A stretch of DNA of 64,000 nucleotides. Origin: Polaribacter sp. ALD11. GTDB taxonomy: Bacteria; Bacteroidota; Bacteroidia; Flavobacteriales; Flavobacteriaceae. The position numbers were made by a program, and so were the translations under genes. The stretch lies in assembly GCF_002831685.1 (NCBI RefSeq), contig NZ_CP025119.1:283001-347000 (forward strand), read 5' to 3'. Of the stretch, positions 1-8,180 are shown one piece after another. Below the pieces are notes generated by a model, which saw nothing but the letters and a program-made list of their open reading frames with translations, was not told the DNA's origin and made no database searches. How positions within the stretch are numbered: position 1 is the stretch's first letter; each line of letters starts with the position of its first letter.

Positions 1-257
1 ATGTATATACAGAAAGTAGTAGTAAGTTTTTTATTTTCAAAATAAAAGATACAGGAATAGGAATGAGTAAAGCGGTACAAAAACAAGTTTTTAATAAGTT
101 TTACAGAGAACAAAAAGGAAATATTCATGACATAAAAGGTCATGGATTGGGATTAGCATACGTAAAAGAAATTGTAGAAAAACACCACGGAACAGTATTT
201 GTTGAAAGTGAAAAAGGAAAAGGAAGCATGTTCACGGTAAAATTACCTTTAATTTAA
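1..257 (+). CDS. Sensor histidine kinase, C-terminal fragment (cut by window start)
   Basis: This is the end of a two-component sensor kinase; the gene begins outside the window. The frame is open from base 3. The visible part is the ATP-binding HATPase domain: a G1 box reading KDTGIGM (bases 45-65), an F box around NKFYRE, and a G2 box GHGLGLAYVKEIV that closes the nucleotide lid. The phosphoacceptor histidine and any sensor domain lie upstream. The response regulator gene starts 12 bases after the stop, so the two very probably form one operon and a cognate pair. The ATG at 63 lies inside the G1 region and is not a real start. The stimulus cannot be read from this piece. Confidence 0.92.
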   Translation, partial: VYTESSSKFFIFKIKDTGIGMSKAVQKQVFNKFYREQKGNIHDIKGHGLGLAYVKEIVEKHHGTVFVESEKGKGSMFTVKLPLI

Positions 258-269
258 AAGTATAAAACA

Positions 270-971
270 ATGGGAAGTAAAAAAATTTTATTAGTAGAAG
301 ACGATCCTAATTTTGGAACGGTTCTAAAAGATTATTTAGCATTAAACGATTACAATGTAACACATGCAAAAGACGGAATAGAAGGTCTTATTATGTTTAA
401 AAATAGCGATTATGATTTGTGTATTTTAGACGTAATGATGCCTAGAAAAGATGGTTTTTCTTTAGCACAAGATATTAGAGTTACAAATAAAGAAGTGCCA
501 ATTATTTTTTTAACAGCAAAGACATTAAAAGAAGATGTTTTAAGAGGGTATGCCGTTGGTGCAGATGATTATTTAAATAAACCTTTCGATTCGGAGGTTT
601 TATTACACAAGATTAAAGCAATATTACAACGTAAGGAAATAGACAATTCTCCAGAAAGCGAGCAATTTGAGTTTACAGTAGGTAGTTTCTTGTTTAATTC
701 TAAATTACGTCATCTAACTGTTGGTGAAGATGGTGAGCCAATTAAATTGTCTCCAAAAGAAAGTAAATTGTTACGCATGTTGGCAATTCATAAAAATGAT
801 TTAATGCCAAGAGAATTAGCATTAACAAAAATATGGAGAGATGATAATTATTTTACATCTAGAAGTATGGACGTATATATTGCAAAATTGCGTAAATACT
901 TAAAAGTAGATGATAAAGTAGAGATTTTAAATATCCACGGAGAAGGCTTTAGATTAGTAGATAAAATCTAA
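270..971 (+). CDS. OmpR/PhoB-family response regulator
   Basis: DNA-binding response regulator, 233 residues, the normal length for the family. Residues 5-120 are a receiver domain with the acidic pair D11/D12, phosphoacceptor D54 in the ILDVMMP stretch, T82 and K104 (KPF). Residues about 133-230 are a winged-helix output domain ending in the MDVYIAKLRKYL recognition-helix region. The ATG lies 12 bases after the kinase stop, so the pair is co-transcribed. The arrangement and sequence resemble RprX/RprY-type systems of Bacteroidetes, but the regulon cannot be told from sequence. A stem-loop terminator follows. Confidence 0.95.
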   Translation: MGSKKILLVEDDPNFGTVLKDYLALNDYNVTHAKDGIEGLIMFKNSDYDLCILDVMMPRKDGFSLAQDIRVTNKEVPIIFLTAKTLKEDVLRGYAVGADDYLNKPFDSEVLLHKIKAILQRKEIDNSPESEQFEFTVGSFLFNSKLRHLTVGEDGEPIKLSPKESKLLRMLAIHKNDLMPRELALTKIWRDDNYFTSRSMDVYIAKLRKYLKVDDKVEILNIHGEGFRLVDKI

Positions 972-996
972 ATTTAAAATACTTCCCTAATAAAAT

Positions 997-1027
997 AACT
1001 CAGTTCGTAAAACAAGCTGAGTTTTTT
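997..1027 (+). terminator. Rho-independent terminator of the response regulator operon
   Basis: The arms AACTCAG (997-1003) and CTGAGTT (1017-1023) form a hairpin that runs into a T tract. It ends the kinase/regulator operon. A TTG at 1026 lies in this T tract and so cannot be the start of the next gene. Confidence 0.8.
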
Positions 1028-1040
1028 GTATTTTTATGGG

Positions 1041-1658
1041 ATGGCAGAATTCATTAAAATATATAACGAAAATCCCAATCCTAAAGAAATAGCCAAAGTT
1101 GTAAAAGTTTTACAAGCTGGCGGTTTGGTTATTTATCCAACAGATACTGTCTATGGTTTAGGTTGCGATATTACAAAAACTAAAGCTTTAGAAAAAATTG
1201 CAAGAATAAAAGGTATCAATTTAGAGAAAGCAAACTTCTCATTTATTTGCAACGATTTAAGTCATCTTTCAGATTATGTAAAGCAAATAGATTCCGCGAC
1301 TTTTAAAATTTTAAAAAGAGCATTGCCAGGACCTTATACGTTTATTCTTCCTGGTAGTAATAATCTGCCAAAAGTATTCAAAAAGAAAAAAACGGTAGGA
1401 ATTAGAATTCCAGATAACAATATTATAAGAACTTTAGTTGCAGAACTGGGCAACCCAATAATGTCGACTTCTATTAGAGATGATGATGATGTTTTAGAAT
1501 ATACTACAGATCCTGAATTAATTTTTGAAAAATGGCAAAATTTAGTTGATCTTGTAATTGACGGTGGTTCTGGAGATAATGAACCTTCTACAGTAATCGA
1601 TTTAACAGATGAACCAACAGTAGTTAGACAAGGAAAAGGAAGTTTAGATATTTTGTAG
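1041..1658 (+). CDS. Sua5/YciO/YrdC-family protein (threonylcarbamoyl-AMP synthase-like)
   Basis: Member of the family that makes threonylcarbamoyl-AMP from threonine, bicarbonate and ATP for t6A37 modification of ANN-decoding tRNAs. The diagnostic N-terminal motif PTDTVYGLGCD is present, followed by the KANFSFIC stretch and a PGPYTFILP segment. Length is about 205 residues, typical for single-domain YrdC/YciO proteins without the Sua5 C-terminal domain. The ATG at 1041 (MAEFIK) is chosen because the upstream TTG at 1026 sits inside a terminator. YciO-type members are less clearly enzymatic than TsaC, so the exact activity is uncertain. Confidence 0.88.
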   Translation: MAEFIKIYNENPNPKEIAKVVKVLQAGGLVIYPTDTVYGLGCDITKTKALEKIARIKGINLEKANFSFICNDLSHLSDYVKQIDSATFKILKRALPGPYTFILPGSNNLPKVFKKKKTVGIRIPDNNIIRTLVAELGNPIMSTSIRDDDDVLEYTTDPELIFEKWQNLVDLVIDGGSGDNEPSTVIDLTDEPTVVRQGKGSLDIL

Positions 1659-1760
1659 AATTAGTTTCGAAGTTGAAAACTAATCAGCTCTAGTGATTTT
1701 TTGAAAGATAAAAAAAAGTATCGTAAACTAATTAAAATTACTAAGTTTAAAAAAAGCTAA

Positions 1761-2759
1761 TTACTTTAAATTCTTAAATTTCTTTCTACCTAAAACAAAA
1801 TATTGCCAAACAATGCTAGTATGTAAATTGTAATCTTGTTTTTTTTGAAGTTTTTTTCGTTTTCCTAAGAATTTAAAAAAGTTTTTATAAAAACTAATAT
1901 GTGCTTTTAAAATTGCAAGTGTATGAACTGGTCTTAATTCAATTAGAAACTTTATACCCGCAATTCCGTCTAAAATTAAACGAGAAAATATAACGAACAA
2001 AAACCATTTTTTAGGAACGTTTTTAACTACATTTAATAAACTATTTCTAAAATTCAAATAGGTTTTATGCGGATTTGTTTCCTGTAGCGTTGCGCCACCA
2101 ACATGAAAAACAGTAGAAGTACCAACATATTTTACCTTGTAACCTATGTTTTGGGTTCTCCAACATAAATCAATCTCTTCTTGATGCGCAAAGTAATCTT
2201 CATCTAAACCACCTAATTGATGATAGACTTTAGAACGAATAAATAAACAAGCACCAGTAGCCCAGAAAATTTCAGAAATATCGTTAAACTGCCCATTATC
2301 GGTTTCTAAATTATTAAAAATGCGACCTCTACAATAAGGGTAACCATATAAATCTAAAAAACCACCGGCAGCACCAGCATATTCAAATTTATTTTTGTCT
2401 TTATAATCTAATAATTTTGGCTGTATAATTGCTGTTTTCTCTTCTCTTTTAAAAACTTCTAAAAGAGGTTGAAGCCAATCTTTAGTAACTTCAACATCAG
2501 AGTTTAAAAGACAATAAATATCTGCGTCAACGTTAGCTAAAGCATCATTATAACCTTTTGCATAGCCTTCATTTGTGGTGTTTTCTATGATTTTTATCGA
2601 AGGATAAAACTCCTTTACATATTTTATAGAAGTGTCTGTAGAAGCATTGTCAGCAATATAAATTTCAGCCAATTCAGAGCTGAAATTAACCACAGAAGGT
2701 AAAAACTGTTCTAAAAGTTTTTGTCCGTTCCAATTTAATATGATGATTGCTGTTTTCAA
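1761..2759 (-). CDS. Family 2 glycosyltransferase
   Basis: Inverting GT-A glycosyltransferase that probably transfers a sugar to a cell-surface glycan. It opens with ILNWNG (residues 7-12), followed by ADNASTD (36-42), the nucleotide-sugar motif LNSDV (85-89), and the acid-rich EEIDLCWR (194-201) that holds the likely catalytic base. A hydrophobic, basic C-terminal stretch near residues 250-275 suggests membrane association. Length of 332 residues fits dTDP-rhamnosyl or related GT2 enzymes, but donor and acceptor cannot be assigned. It stands alone, convergent with the YrdC gene and divergent from the PixA-like gene, not in a polysaccharide cluster. Confidence 0.9.
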   Translation of the reverse strand: MKTAIIILNWNGQKLLEQFLPSVVNFSSELAEIYIADNASTDTSIKYVKEFYPSIKIIENTTNEGYAKGYNDALANVDADIYCLLNSDVEVTKDWLQPLLEVFKREEKTAIIQPKLLDYKDKNKFEYAGAAGGFLDLYGYPYCRGRIFNNLETDNGQFNDISEIFWATGACLFIRSKVYHQLGGLDEDYFAHQEEIDLCWRTQNIGYKVKYVGTSTVFHVGGATLQETNPHKTYLNFRNSLLNVVKNVPKKWFLFVIFSRLILDGIAGIKFLIELRPVHTLAILKAHISFYKNFFKFLGKRKKLQKKQDYNLHTSIVWQYFVLGRKKFKNLK

Positions 2760-2905
2760 GGATGCGAATTTACAGTTTAAAATCTTTTGTCAAGAATAAA
2801 AAAACAAATCATTTTGTTAAAATCTAAAGGGTAAAACTACTTAAGTGTTATACACCCTTTTATTTAAAGCGTATTTATACTCTTCATTTTAATTATAATC
2901 TTAAA

Positions 2906-2913
2906 TAACTTTG
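2906..2913 (+). promoter_or_regulatory. Possible Bacteroidetes -7 promoter element for the PixA-like gene
   Basis: TAACTTTG matches the Bacteroidetes -7 consensus TAnnTTTG exactly. No clear TTG -33 element lies 17-21 bases upstream. The start codon is about 70 bases downstream. Confidence 0.35.
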
Positions 2914-2981
2914 AAGTATGATATATCATTAAAGGAGTTAGCTGAAAATCCTAAAAGAGTAAGCGTTATTTTAAATTTTTA

Positions 2982-3497
2982 ATGATGAGTAAAACAATAA
3001 ATGTTCATGTAACAATCGACACAATCGCCCTAGCAAAAGCTTATTCAAATCCTAGTAAAGATTTTAACAATCCAACAGGAATTGGGCACAATTTTTCTTA
3101 TATGATTGCAACTTCTAATACTATTTCTGGTAGTGGAACCGGTGATCTTAATTTTAGCGCACAAGTTGGAGACACAGTAAGGTTTTTTGGGAATTCAGCT
3201 TCAAATAATTTTGAAGATGCGATACTTCTTTACGGTATTGATCGTTTTGGAGGGGTAGAAGTATTTAGCCCTTTTATGAGTTTAACTTTTACCAAAAATG
3301 GAGTTTCTCCTTCTAATCAAAATGTATTACCTGCACACATTGGTAGTCAGCAATTTTGGTTTTATCAATCATCTGTAATAATTGCGGGTACAGAAAATTA
3401 CAAAGTAGTTTTTGCTTTTTATAAAAGAGACGAAAATGGAAATCCTATTTTATTTGGATATTTCCAATGGGATCCTACAATTACTGTAACGGGTTAA
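2982..3497 (+). CDS. PixA/AidA-family protein
   Basis: Recognised as the inclusion-body protein family (PixA of Xenorhabdus, AidA of Ralstonia and Burkholderia). The hallmarks are the N-terminal V-TID-pattern strand, NPSKDFNNPTGIGHN near residues 22-37, the GTGDLNF-x-VGDTVRF-G core, ILLYGIDRF, and the C-terminal LFGYFQWDPTITV signature. The 171-residue length is typical. There is no signal peptide. Some relatives form cytoplasmic crystalline inclusions or are quorum-controlled; the molecular function is not settled. It is a single-gene unit with its own 220-base leader and a terminator behind it. ATG codons at 2982 and 2985 are both possible starts; a stop at 2952 excludes a longer form. Confidence 0.82.
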   Translation: MMSKTINVHVTIDTIALAKAYSNPSKDFNNPTGIGHNFSYMIATSNTISGSGTGDLNFSAQVGDTVRFFGNSASNNFEDAILLYGIDRFGGVEVFSPFMSLTFTKNGVSPSNQNVLPAHIGSQQFWFYQSSVIIAGTENYKVVFAFYKRDENGNPILFGYFQWDPTITVTG

Positions 3498-3525
3498 TAT
3501 CTTTTATTATATATGATTTAATTAT

Positions 3526-3560
3526 AAACCTTAAGAAAATATTTCTTGAGGTTTATTTTG
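3526..3560. terminator. Bidirectional terminator hairpin
   Basis: AAACCTTAAGAAA (3526-3538) pairs with TTTCTTGAGGTTT (3542-3554) with one wobble, flanked by A and T runs. It separates the PixA-like gene from the convergent HsdR-N-like gene and overlaps the stop codon of the latter. Confidence 0.8.
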
Positions 3561-4002
3561 TATAATCTGGAATTTCTTTCAAGAAAATATAGGTTTCATT
3601 TTCAAAATCCATTTTACAATAAAAATGCTCTAAACCATTGGTAACAATTAAGAAGTTAGCTCTCAGTTTTAAATTGTAACGTGCAATTTGATCGAAAGTA
3701 GCTTGTGTTATTTTAATTTGTGGCGCTTTACATTCTACAATAATATCGGGTTTTCCTTCAGTATTAAAAACTAAAATATCGGTTCTTTTCTTACGATTAT
3801 TAATTGTTAACTGTTTTTCTAAAGCAATTAAAGAGGTTGGATATTTCTTTTCTTCAATTAAAAACTGAACGTAATGTTGACGAACCCATTCTTCTGGAGT
3901 TAAAACCATATATTTTTTTCTCAAATTATCAAAAATAAGCATCTTATTTTCGTTACTTTTGAGTCTGAATTTATAGTTTGGTAGGTTGAGTTTTTGCATC
4001 AA
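3553..4002 (-). CDS. Type I restriction HsdR N-terminal-domain protein (stand-alone)
   Basis: A 149-residue protein matching the HsdR N-terminal nuclease domain that in type I restriction enzymes precedes the helicase motor. A PD-(D/E)xK nuclease core is visible: D75 in KKRTDILVF, then E90 and K92 in IIVECKAP, followed by the helical ARYNLKLRANFLIVTNGLEH region typical of the family. No helicase, HsdM or HsdS gene is nearby, so it is an orphan domain, common in Bacteroidetes and of unproven function. It is divergent from the kinase/holA pair with a 23-base gap. The start could be either of two adjacent ATG codons. Confidence 0.83.
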   Translation of the reverse strand: MMQKLNLPNYKFRLKSNENKMLIFDNLRKKYMVLTPEEWVRQHYVQFLIEEKKYPTSLIALEKQLTINNRKKRTDILVFNTEGKPDIIVECKAPQIKITQATFDQIARYNLKLRANFLIVTNGLEHFYCKMDFENETYIFLKEIPDYTK

Positions 4003-4025
4003 TCAAAAGTAAATAAAAATCAGTT

Positions 4026-4514
4026 ATGATACATTTATTAGTTGGTAATACTGGCGCGGGAAAATCTACGTTTGCAAATAAATTAAAAGTAGATATAAAT
4101 GGTGTTGTTTTTACGCTAGATAAGTGGAATAAAATATTGTTTTTACCAGACAAAACAGAAAAAGATGGTTTAGATTGGTTTTTAGATAGAATTGAAAGAG
4201 CAGAATTATTAATGCAAGATTTAATTTTGCAATTAGAAAAATCTGGTGTAGATAGTATTCTAGATGTAGGACTTTCTAAATTTGCACACAGAGAAAAGTA
4301 TCGAAAGTTTGCAAAAGAAAATAAGATAGAAGTTAAAACTCATTTCTTAGATGTTTCAAGAACAATTAGAAAAGAAAGAATTCTAAAAAGAAACTTAGAA
4401 AAAGGAGAGACTTTTGAATTTGAAGTAAGCGAAGATAATTTTGAGTTTATGGAAAGTTGGTTTGAAACCCCTACAAAAGAGGAGTTACAGAACGCAATAA
4501 TTATAAAAAAATAA
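4026..4514 (+). CDS. P-loop ATPase/kinase-like protein (AAA_33 type)
   Basis: Small ATP-binding protein of 162 residues with Walker A GNTGAGKST near residues 7-15, an early acidic position in LDKWNK, and a later arginine-rich lid segment (RTIRKERILKRN) as in nucleotide and zeta-type kinases. The ILDVGLSKFAHREKY stretch resembles the polynucleotide-kinase-like AAA_33 group. The substrate is unknown. Its stop codon is immediately followed by the holA start, so translation is probably coupled. A zeta-toxin role is unlikely because no epsilon-like antitoxin gene is adjacent. Confidence 0.75.
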   Translation: MIHLLVGNTGAGKSTFANKLKVDINGVVFTLDKWNKILFLPDKTEKDGLDWFLDRIERAELLMQDLILQLEKSGVDSILDVGLSKFAHREKYRKFAKENKIEVKTHFLDVSRTIRKERILKRNLEKGETFEFEVSEDNFEFMESWFETPTKEELQNAIIIKK

Positions 4515-5516
4515 ATGAACGAGATAAAAGCCATTGTTTCCGATATTAAAAGCGGTAACATAAAACCTATTTATTTTTTAATGGGTGATGAGCCTTATTA
4601 TATAGATAAAATTTCTGATTATATAGAAGATAATATCTTAGATGAAGCCGAAAGAGGCTTTAATCAGCAAGTAATGTATGGTAGAGATGCAACAATAGAA
4701 GATATTGTTTCCGCAGCAAAAAGATACCCAATGATGGCCGAAAGACAAGTTATAATTGTTAAAGAAGCGCAAGATTTAAGTAGAAATATAGAGAAGTTGG
4801 TTTCTTATGCAGAGAATCCGCAACCAACCACAGTTTTAGTTTTAAATTACAAATACAAGAAATTAGACAAACGTAAGAAGTTGCACAAAGCAATTGCAAA
4901 AACGGGTTTTATTTTTGAAAGTAAAAAATTATATGAAAATCAGGTTTCAGACTGGATTCGTAGGATTTTAAGTGGAAAAAAATATCAAATTGAACCCAAA
5001 GCATCTTTAATGCTTGTTGAATTTCTAGGAACAGATTTAAGTAAGATTTCTAATGAATTAGATAAGTTAATGTTGGTGCTACCAAAAGAAACCATTATTA
5101 ACGACAAACATATTGAAGAAAATATAGGTATTTCTAAAGACTTTAATAATTTTGAATTAAGAAAAGCAGTAGGAGAGAAGGACATTGTAAAAGCAAATAG
5201 AATTATTAATTATTTTGCAGAAAATCCTAAGAATAACCCGTTGGTTATGACAATTTCTTTATTGAATGGTTATTTTACTCAACTTCTAATGTTTCATGGT
5301 TTAAAAGATAAGTCTAAAAGTTCTGTAGCTAAGAATTTAGGCGTGAATCCGTATTTTGTAGATGAATATTTTTTAGCTGCAAGAAATTATCCGATGCGTA
5401 AAGTGGCGCAAGTAATTGCTTTTTTAAGAGATGCAGATGTAAAGAGTAAAGGTGTTGGTGCAAACCAATCTAATGAAGATATTTTAAAAGAACTATTGTT
5501 TAAAATTTTACACTAA
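4515..5516 (+). CDS. holA: DNA polymerase III subunit delta
   Basis: Delta subunit of the clamp loader, which opens the sliding clamp during replication. The N-terminal half starts with a conserved IKPIYFLMGDEPYYID segment at residues 17-31, the family hallmark. The middle carries SDWIRRILSGKKYQIEP and the C-terminal collar domain includes LLNGYFTQLLMFHG and NPYFVDEYFLAARNY. The 333-residue length is normal. As in other bacterial delta subunits there is no intact Walker A motif. The ATG directly abuts the TAA of the upstream P-loop gene, and a DUF1569 gene follows 13 bases downstream, suggesting a three-gene operon. Confidence 0.93.
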   Translation: MNEIKAIVSDIKSGNIKPIYFLMGDEPYYIDKISDYIEDNILDEAERGFNQQVMYGRDATIEDIVSAAKRYPMMAERQVIIVKEAQDLSRNIEKLVSYAENPQPTTVLVLNYKYKKLDKRKKLHKAIAKTGFIFESKKLYENQVSDWIRRILSGKKYQIEPKASLMLVEFLGTDLSKISNELDKLMLVLPKETIINDKHIEENIGISKDFNNFELRKAVGEKDIVKANRIINYFAENPKNNPLVMTISLLNGYFTQLLMFHGLKDKSKSSVAKNLGVNPYFVDEYFLAARNYPMRKVAQVIAFLRDADVKSKGVGANQSNEDILKELLFKILH

Positions 5517-5529
5517 AATTAAATTAAAA

Positions 5530-5982
5530 ATGAAAAATATTTTTGACAAAGAAATTACAAATGAAGTAATTAAAAGAGTTAATCTTTTAACTCCAAAAGC
5601 GAAAGCAAATTGGGGTAAAATGTCTGTTTCACAAATGCTAGCGCATTGCTGTGTAACCTATGAAATAATTTACACAGATAAACATCCAAAACCAAACGCA
5701 TTTGTAAAAATGCTGTTAAAATTATTTGTTAAAAATGCTGTTGTTTCTGAAAAACCTTTTACAAAAAACGGAAAAACTGCACCACAATTTATAATTTCTG
5801 ATGAACGTGAATTCGAAGTAGAGAAAAAACGTTTGATAGCTTTTATGATAAAAACTCAGGAATTAGGAGATCTCTATTTTGATGGTAAAGAATCTCATTC
5901 TTTTGGTAAACTATCTGCCAAAGAATGGAACAATTCTTTTTATAAACACTTAGACCATCATTTAACGCAGTTTGGAGTTTAG
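5530..5982 (+). CDS. DUF1569 family protein
   Basis: Protein of 150 residues with the DUF1569 pattern: WGKMSVSQMLAHC near residues 33-45 and the C-terminal FGKLSAKEWNNSFYKHLDHHLTQFGV-type ending that contains an HLDHHL histidine cluster. The family is related in fold to DinB/YfiT metal-binding helical bundles; the biochemical role is unknown. Histidines in MLAHC and HLDHH are candidate metal ligands. It lies 13 bases behind holA and is probably co-transcribed, with no obvious functional link. Confidence 0.85.
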   Translation: MKNIFDKEITNEVIKRVNLLTPKAKANWGKMSVSQMLAHCCVTYEIIYTDKHPKPNAFVKMLLKLFVKNAVVSEKPFTKNGKTAPQFIISDEREFEVEKKRLIAFMIKTQELGDLYFDGKESHSFGKLSAKEWNNSFYKHLDHHLTQFGV

Positions 5983-6094
5983 TGCTCTCAGGTTAATACG
6001 CTAACGTTAAAACGATTATTGAATGTTTTAGAATAGTGTTTGCCAAGTTGTTTTTTAATGAGAAAATTGATACGGGAAAAAACCTATTGATCAA

Positions 6095-6133
6095 AATAAA
6101 AAAAACCTCACTTTTAATTAGCAGTGAGGTTTT
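6095..6133 (-). terminator. Terminator of the acyl-CoA synthetase gene
   Basis: AAAACCTCACT (6102-6112) pairs with AGTGAGGTTTT (6123-6133), preceded on the plus strand by an A run that becomes a U tract on the minus transcript. Confidence 0.85.
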
Positions 6134-6139
6134 AAAATA

Positions 6140-7915
6140 TTAATTTCTATAAATTTTATCGTATAAATCTTTGTAGATATCTTTTATAATTGCTCGTTTC
6201 ATTTTCATAGTTGGGGTTAAGTGTCCACCATCTATAGACCAAACATCTGGTGTTAGTTCAAAACGTTTAATACGTTCCCATTTTCCAAAATGAACATTAC
6301 ATTTGTCTACTTCCTTTTGAATTCTATTTATAACCAATTCAGAATTTACAATTTCTTCATTTGTATTGCCAATTTTATGTCCTTTTTTAGCAATCCAGTC
6401 TTTTATAAAATCGAAATTTGGTTGAATAATTGCTGCTGGCATTTTTTCACCTTCACCAACAACCATTACTTGCTCTATAAATAAAGATTGTTTTAATTCA
6501 CCTTCTAGTAATGGCGGAACTACATATTTACCACCAGAAGTTTTAAACATTTCTTTAGTTCTCCCCGTAATTTTTAAGAAACCTTCATCATCAAGCTCAC
6601 CTTTATCACCTGTATAAAAATAACCATCTTTTAAAACTTCGGCAGATTTTGCTTCATCTTTAAAATAGCCCATCATTACATTAGGTCCTTTTACCAAGAT
6701 TTCTCCACTTTCGGCAATTTTAACCTCAACATGCTTTAGAACTTTACCAACAGTACCCACTCTAAAACCTTTGTTTCTTTGATCGTTTACAGTAATTACG
6801 GGAGATGTTTCTGTAAGTCCATAGCCTTCCATAATAGGCATATTTGCAGCTGCAAAAATTCTTGTAAGTCTAGGTTGTAAAGCAGCACTACCAGAAACCA
6901 TTAATTTTAATTCACCACCTAAAGCAGCTTGCCATTTAGTAAAAATTAATTTTCTAGCTAATGTTAATTGTTTTTCATACCACCAACCATTTTCGCCATA
7001 CGGCTTGTATCTTAAACCTAAATTTACTGCCCAAAAGAATAGTATTTTTTTAACCCCAGATAAAGTTTCTCCTTTTAGAATAATTTTATCATATATTTTT
7101 TCATACAAACGTGGTACAGCAGTCATTACGTTTGGTTTTATTTCTTGAGCATTTTCAGAAAGTTTTTCTATAGATTCTGCAAAGTATATAGAAACCCCAC
7201 AATATTGATATAAATACAATATCATTCTTTCGAAAATGTGGCAAATAGGTAGAAAACTTAAACCAACATCATTACCGTCTTCTAAAGGAACTCTTTCTTT
7301 AGCAGCTAATACATTTGAAACGATGTTTTTATGTGATAGCATTACACCTTTTGGTCTCCCTGTAGTTCCTGAAGTATAAATTAAAGTAGCTAAATCTTCG
7401 GGCTTTACAGCCTCTTTTCTATCTTCTACTTCTTTTTGATTGATTTGGTCTTTTCCTAACTCTAAAACCTCTTTCCAAGATTTTTCACCAGCAATATCAT
7501 CAAAAGTAAAAATGCCTTTTAATTTGGTGTTCCCTTTTATTTTATTAATTTTTTCTAAAACGTCAACATCAGAAACAAAACAATAAATAGATTCTGAATG
7601 ATTTAAAACATATTCATAATCTTCTTTAGAAATTGTTGGATAAATAGGTACATTCTGAGCACCCGTTTGTAAAATTCCAATATCACAAATATTCCATTCT
7701 GTTCTGTTATTAGAAGAGATTATAGCAATTTTATCATTTGGTTTTATACCTAAATTTAATAAGCCTCTACTAAGCTGGTTGGCTTTATCTACATATTCTT
7801 GGGTAGAAATACTTTCCCATTTATTATTATATTTGGTAGTAAGTGCTTTATTTAAATTATAAGTTTCTAATTGGTAGTAAGGAAAATCAAATAATCTAGT
7901 AATTTCTATCGCCAT
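6140..7915 (-). CDS. Long-chain acyl-CoA synthetase (AMP-binding)
   Basis: Activates long-chain fatty acids to acyl-CoA through an acyl-adenylate. The AMP-binding P-loop TLIYTSGTTGRPKGVMLSH lies near residue 180, GYGLTETSP near residue 365, and the hinge YFYTGDKGELDDEGFLKITGR with the GGKYVVP lysine region near 430-470. The 591-residue length is typical of the FadD15-like group widespread in Bacteroidetes and actinobacteria. It is a single-gene unit with its own terminator. No beta-oxidation neighbours are present, so a role in lipid recycling or beta-oxidation entry is inferred from the family only. Confidence 0.93.
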   Translation of the reverse strand: MAIEITRLFDFPYYQLETYNLNKALTTKYNNKWESISTQEYVDKANQLSRGLLNLGIKPNDKIAIISSNNRTEWNICDIGILQTGAQNVPIYPTISKEDYEYVLNHSESIYCFVSDVDVLEKINKIKGNTKLKGIFTFDDIAGEKSWKEVLELGKDQINQKEVEDRKEAVKPEDLATLIYTSGTTGRPKGVMLSHKNIVSNVLAAKERVPLEDGNDVGLSFLPICHIFERMILYLYQYCGVSIYFAESIEKLSENAQEIKPNVMTAVPRLYEKIYDKIILKGETLSGVKKILFFWAVNLGLRYKPYGENGWWYEKQLTLARKLIFTKWQAALGGELKLMVSGSAALQPRLTRIFAAANMPIMEGYGLTETSPVITVNDQRNKGFRVGTVGKVLKHVEVKIAESGEILVKGPNVMMGYFKDEAKSAEVLKDGYFYTGDKGELDDEGFLKITGRTKEMFKTSGGKYVVPPLLEGELKQSLFIEQVMVVGEGEKMPAAIIQPNFDFIKDWIAKKGHKIGNTNEEIVNSELVINRIQKEVDKCNVHFGKWERIKRFELTPDVWSIDGGHLTPTMKMKRAIIKDIYKDLYDKIYRN

Positions 7916-8180
7916 AAGTTCTAATTTGTGTATTGCAAATTAGGAAAATTACTGCTATTTAGCAAATACTTATTATAAGAGTTTATTAATTGCGAATTTT
8001 TTATTTTTTTGATATTATTATTTCTAATTCTTTAGTATAATATGTTTTAGTTATAATTTATAACACCATAAGAAATATGACTTTAAACATATTAAGAATG
8101 AGGTTTTTAGATGTTTGAAATGAAAGTGTTTTTAGGAAACCTTGTAATGATAATTTCGGGGTATGCAAGAATATATCTTA

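Noticed and set aside
1026..1040. TTG start adding five residues to the Sua5/YrdC protein
   Set aside because: It lies in the T tract of the terminator of the previous operon; the ATG at 1041 gives the normal family N-terminus.
4026..4514. Zeta-type toxin
   Set aside because: No epsilon-like antitoxin gene is next to it and the sequence fits the general AAA_33 kinase group; the neighbour is holA.
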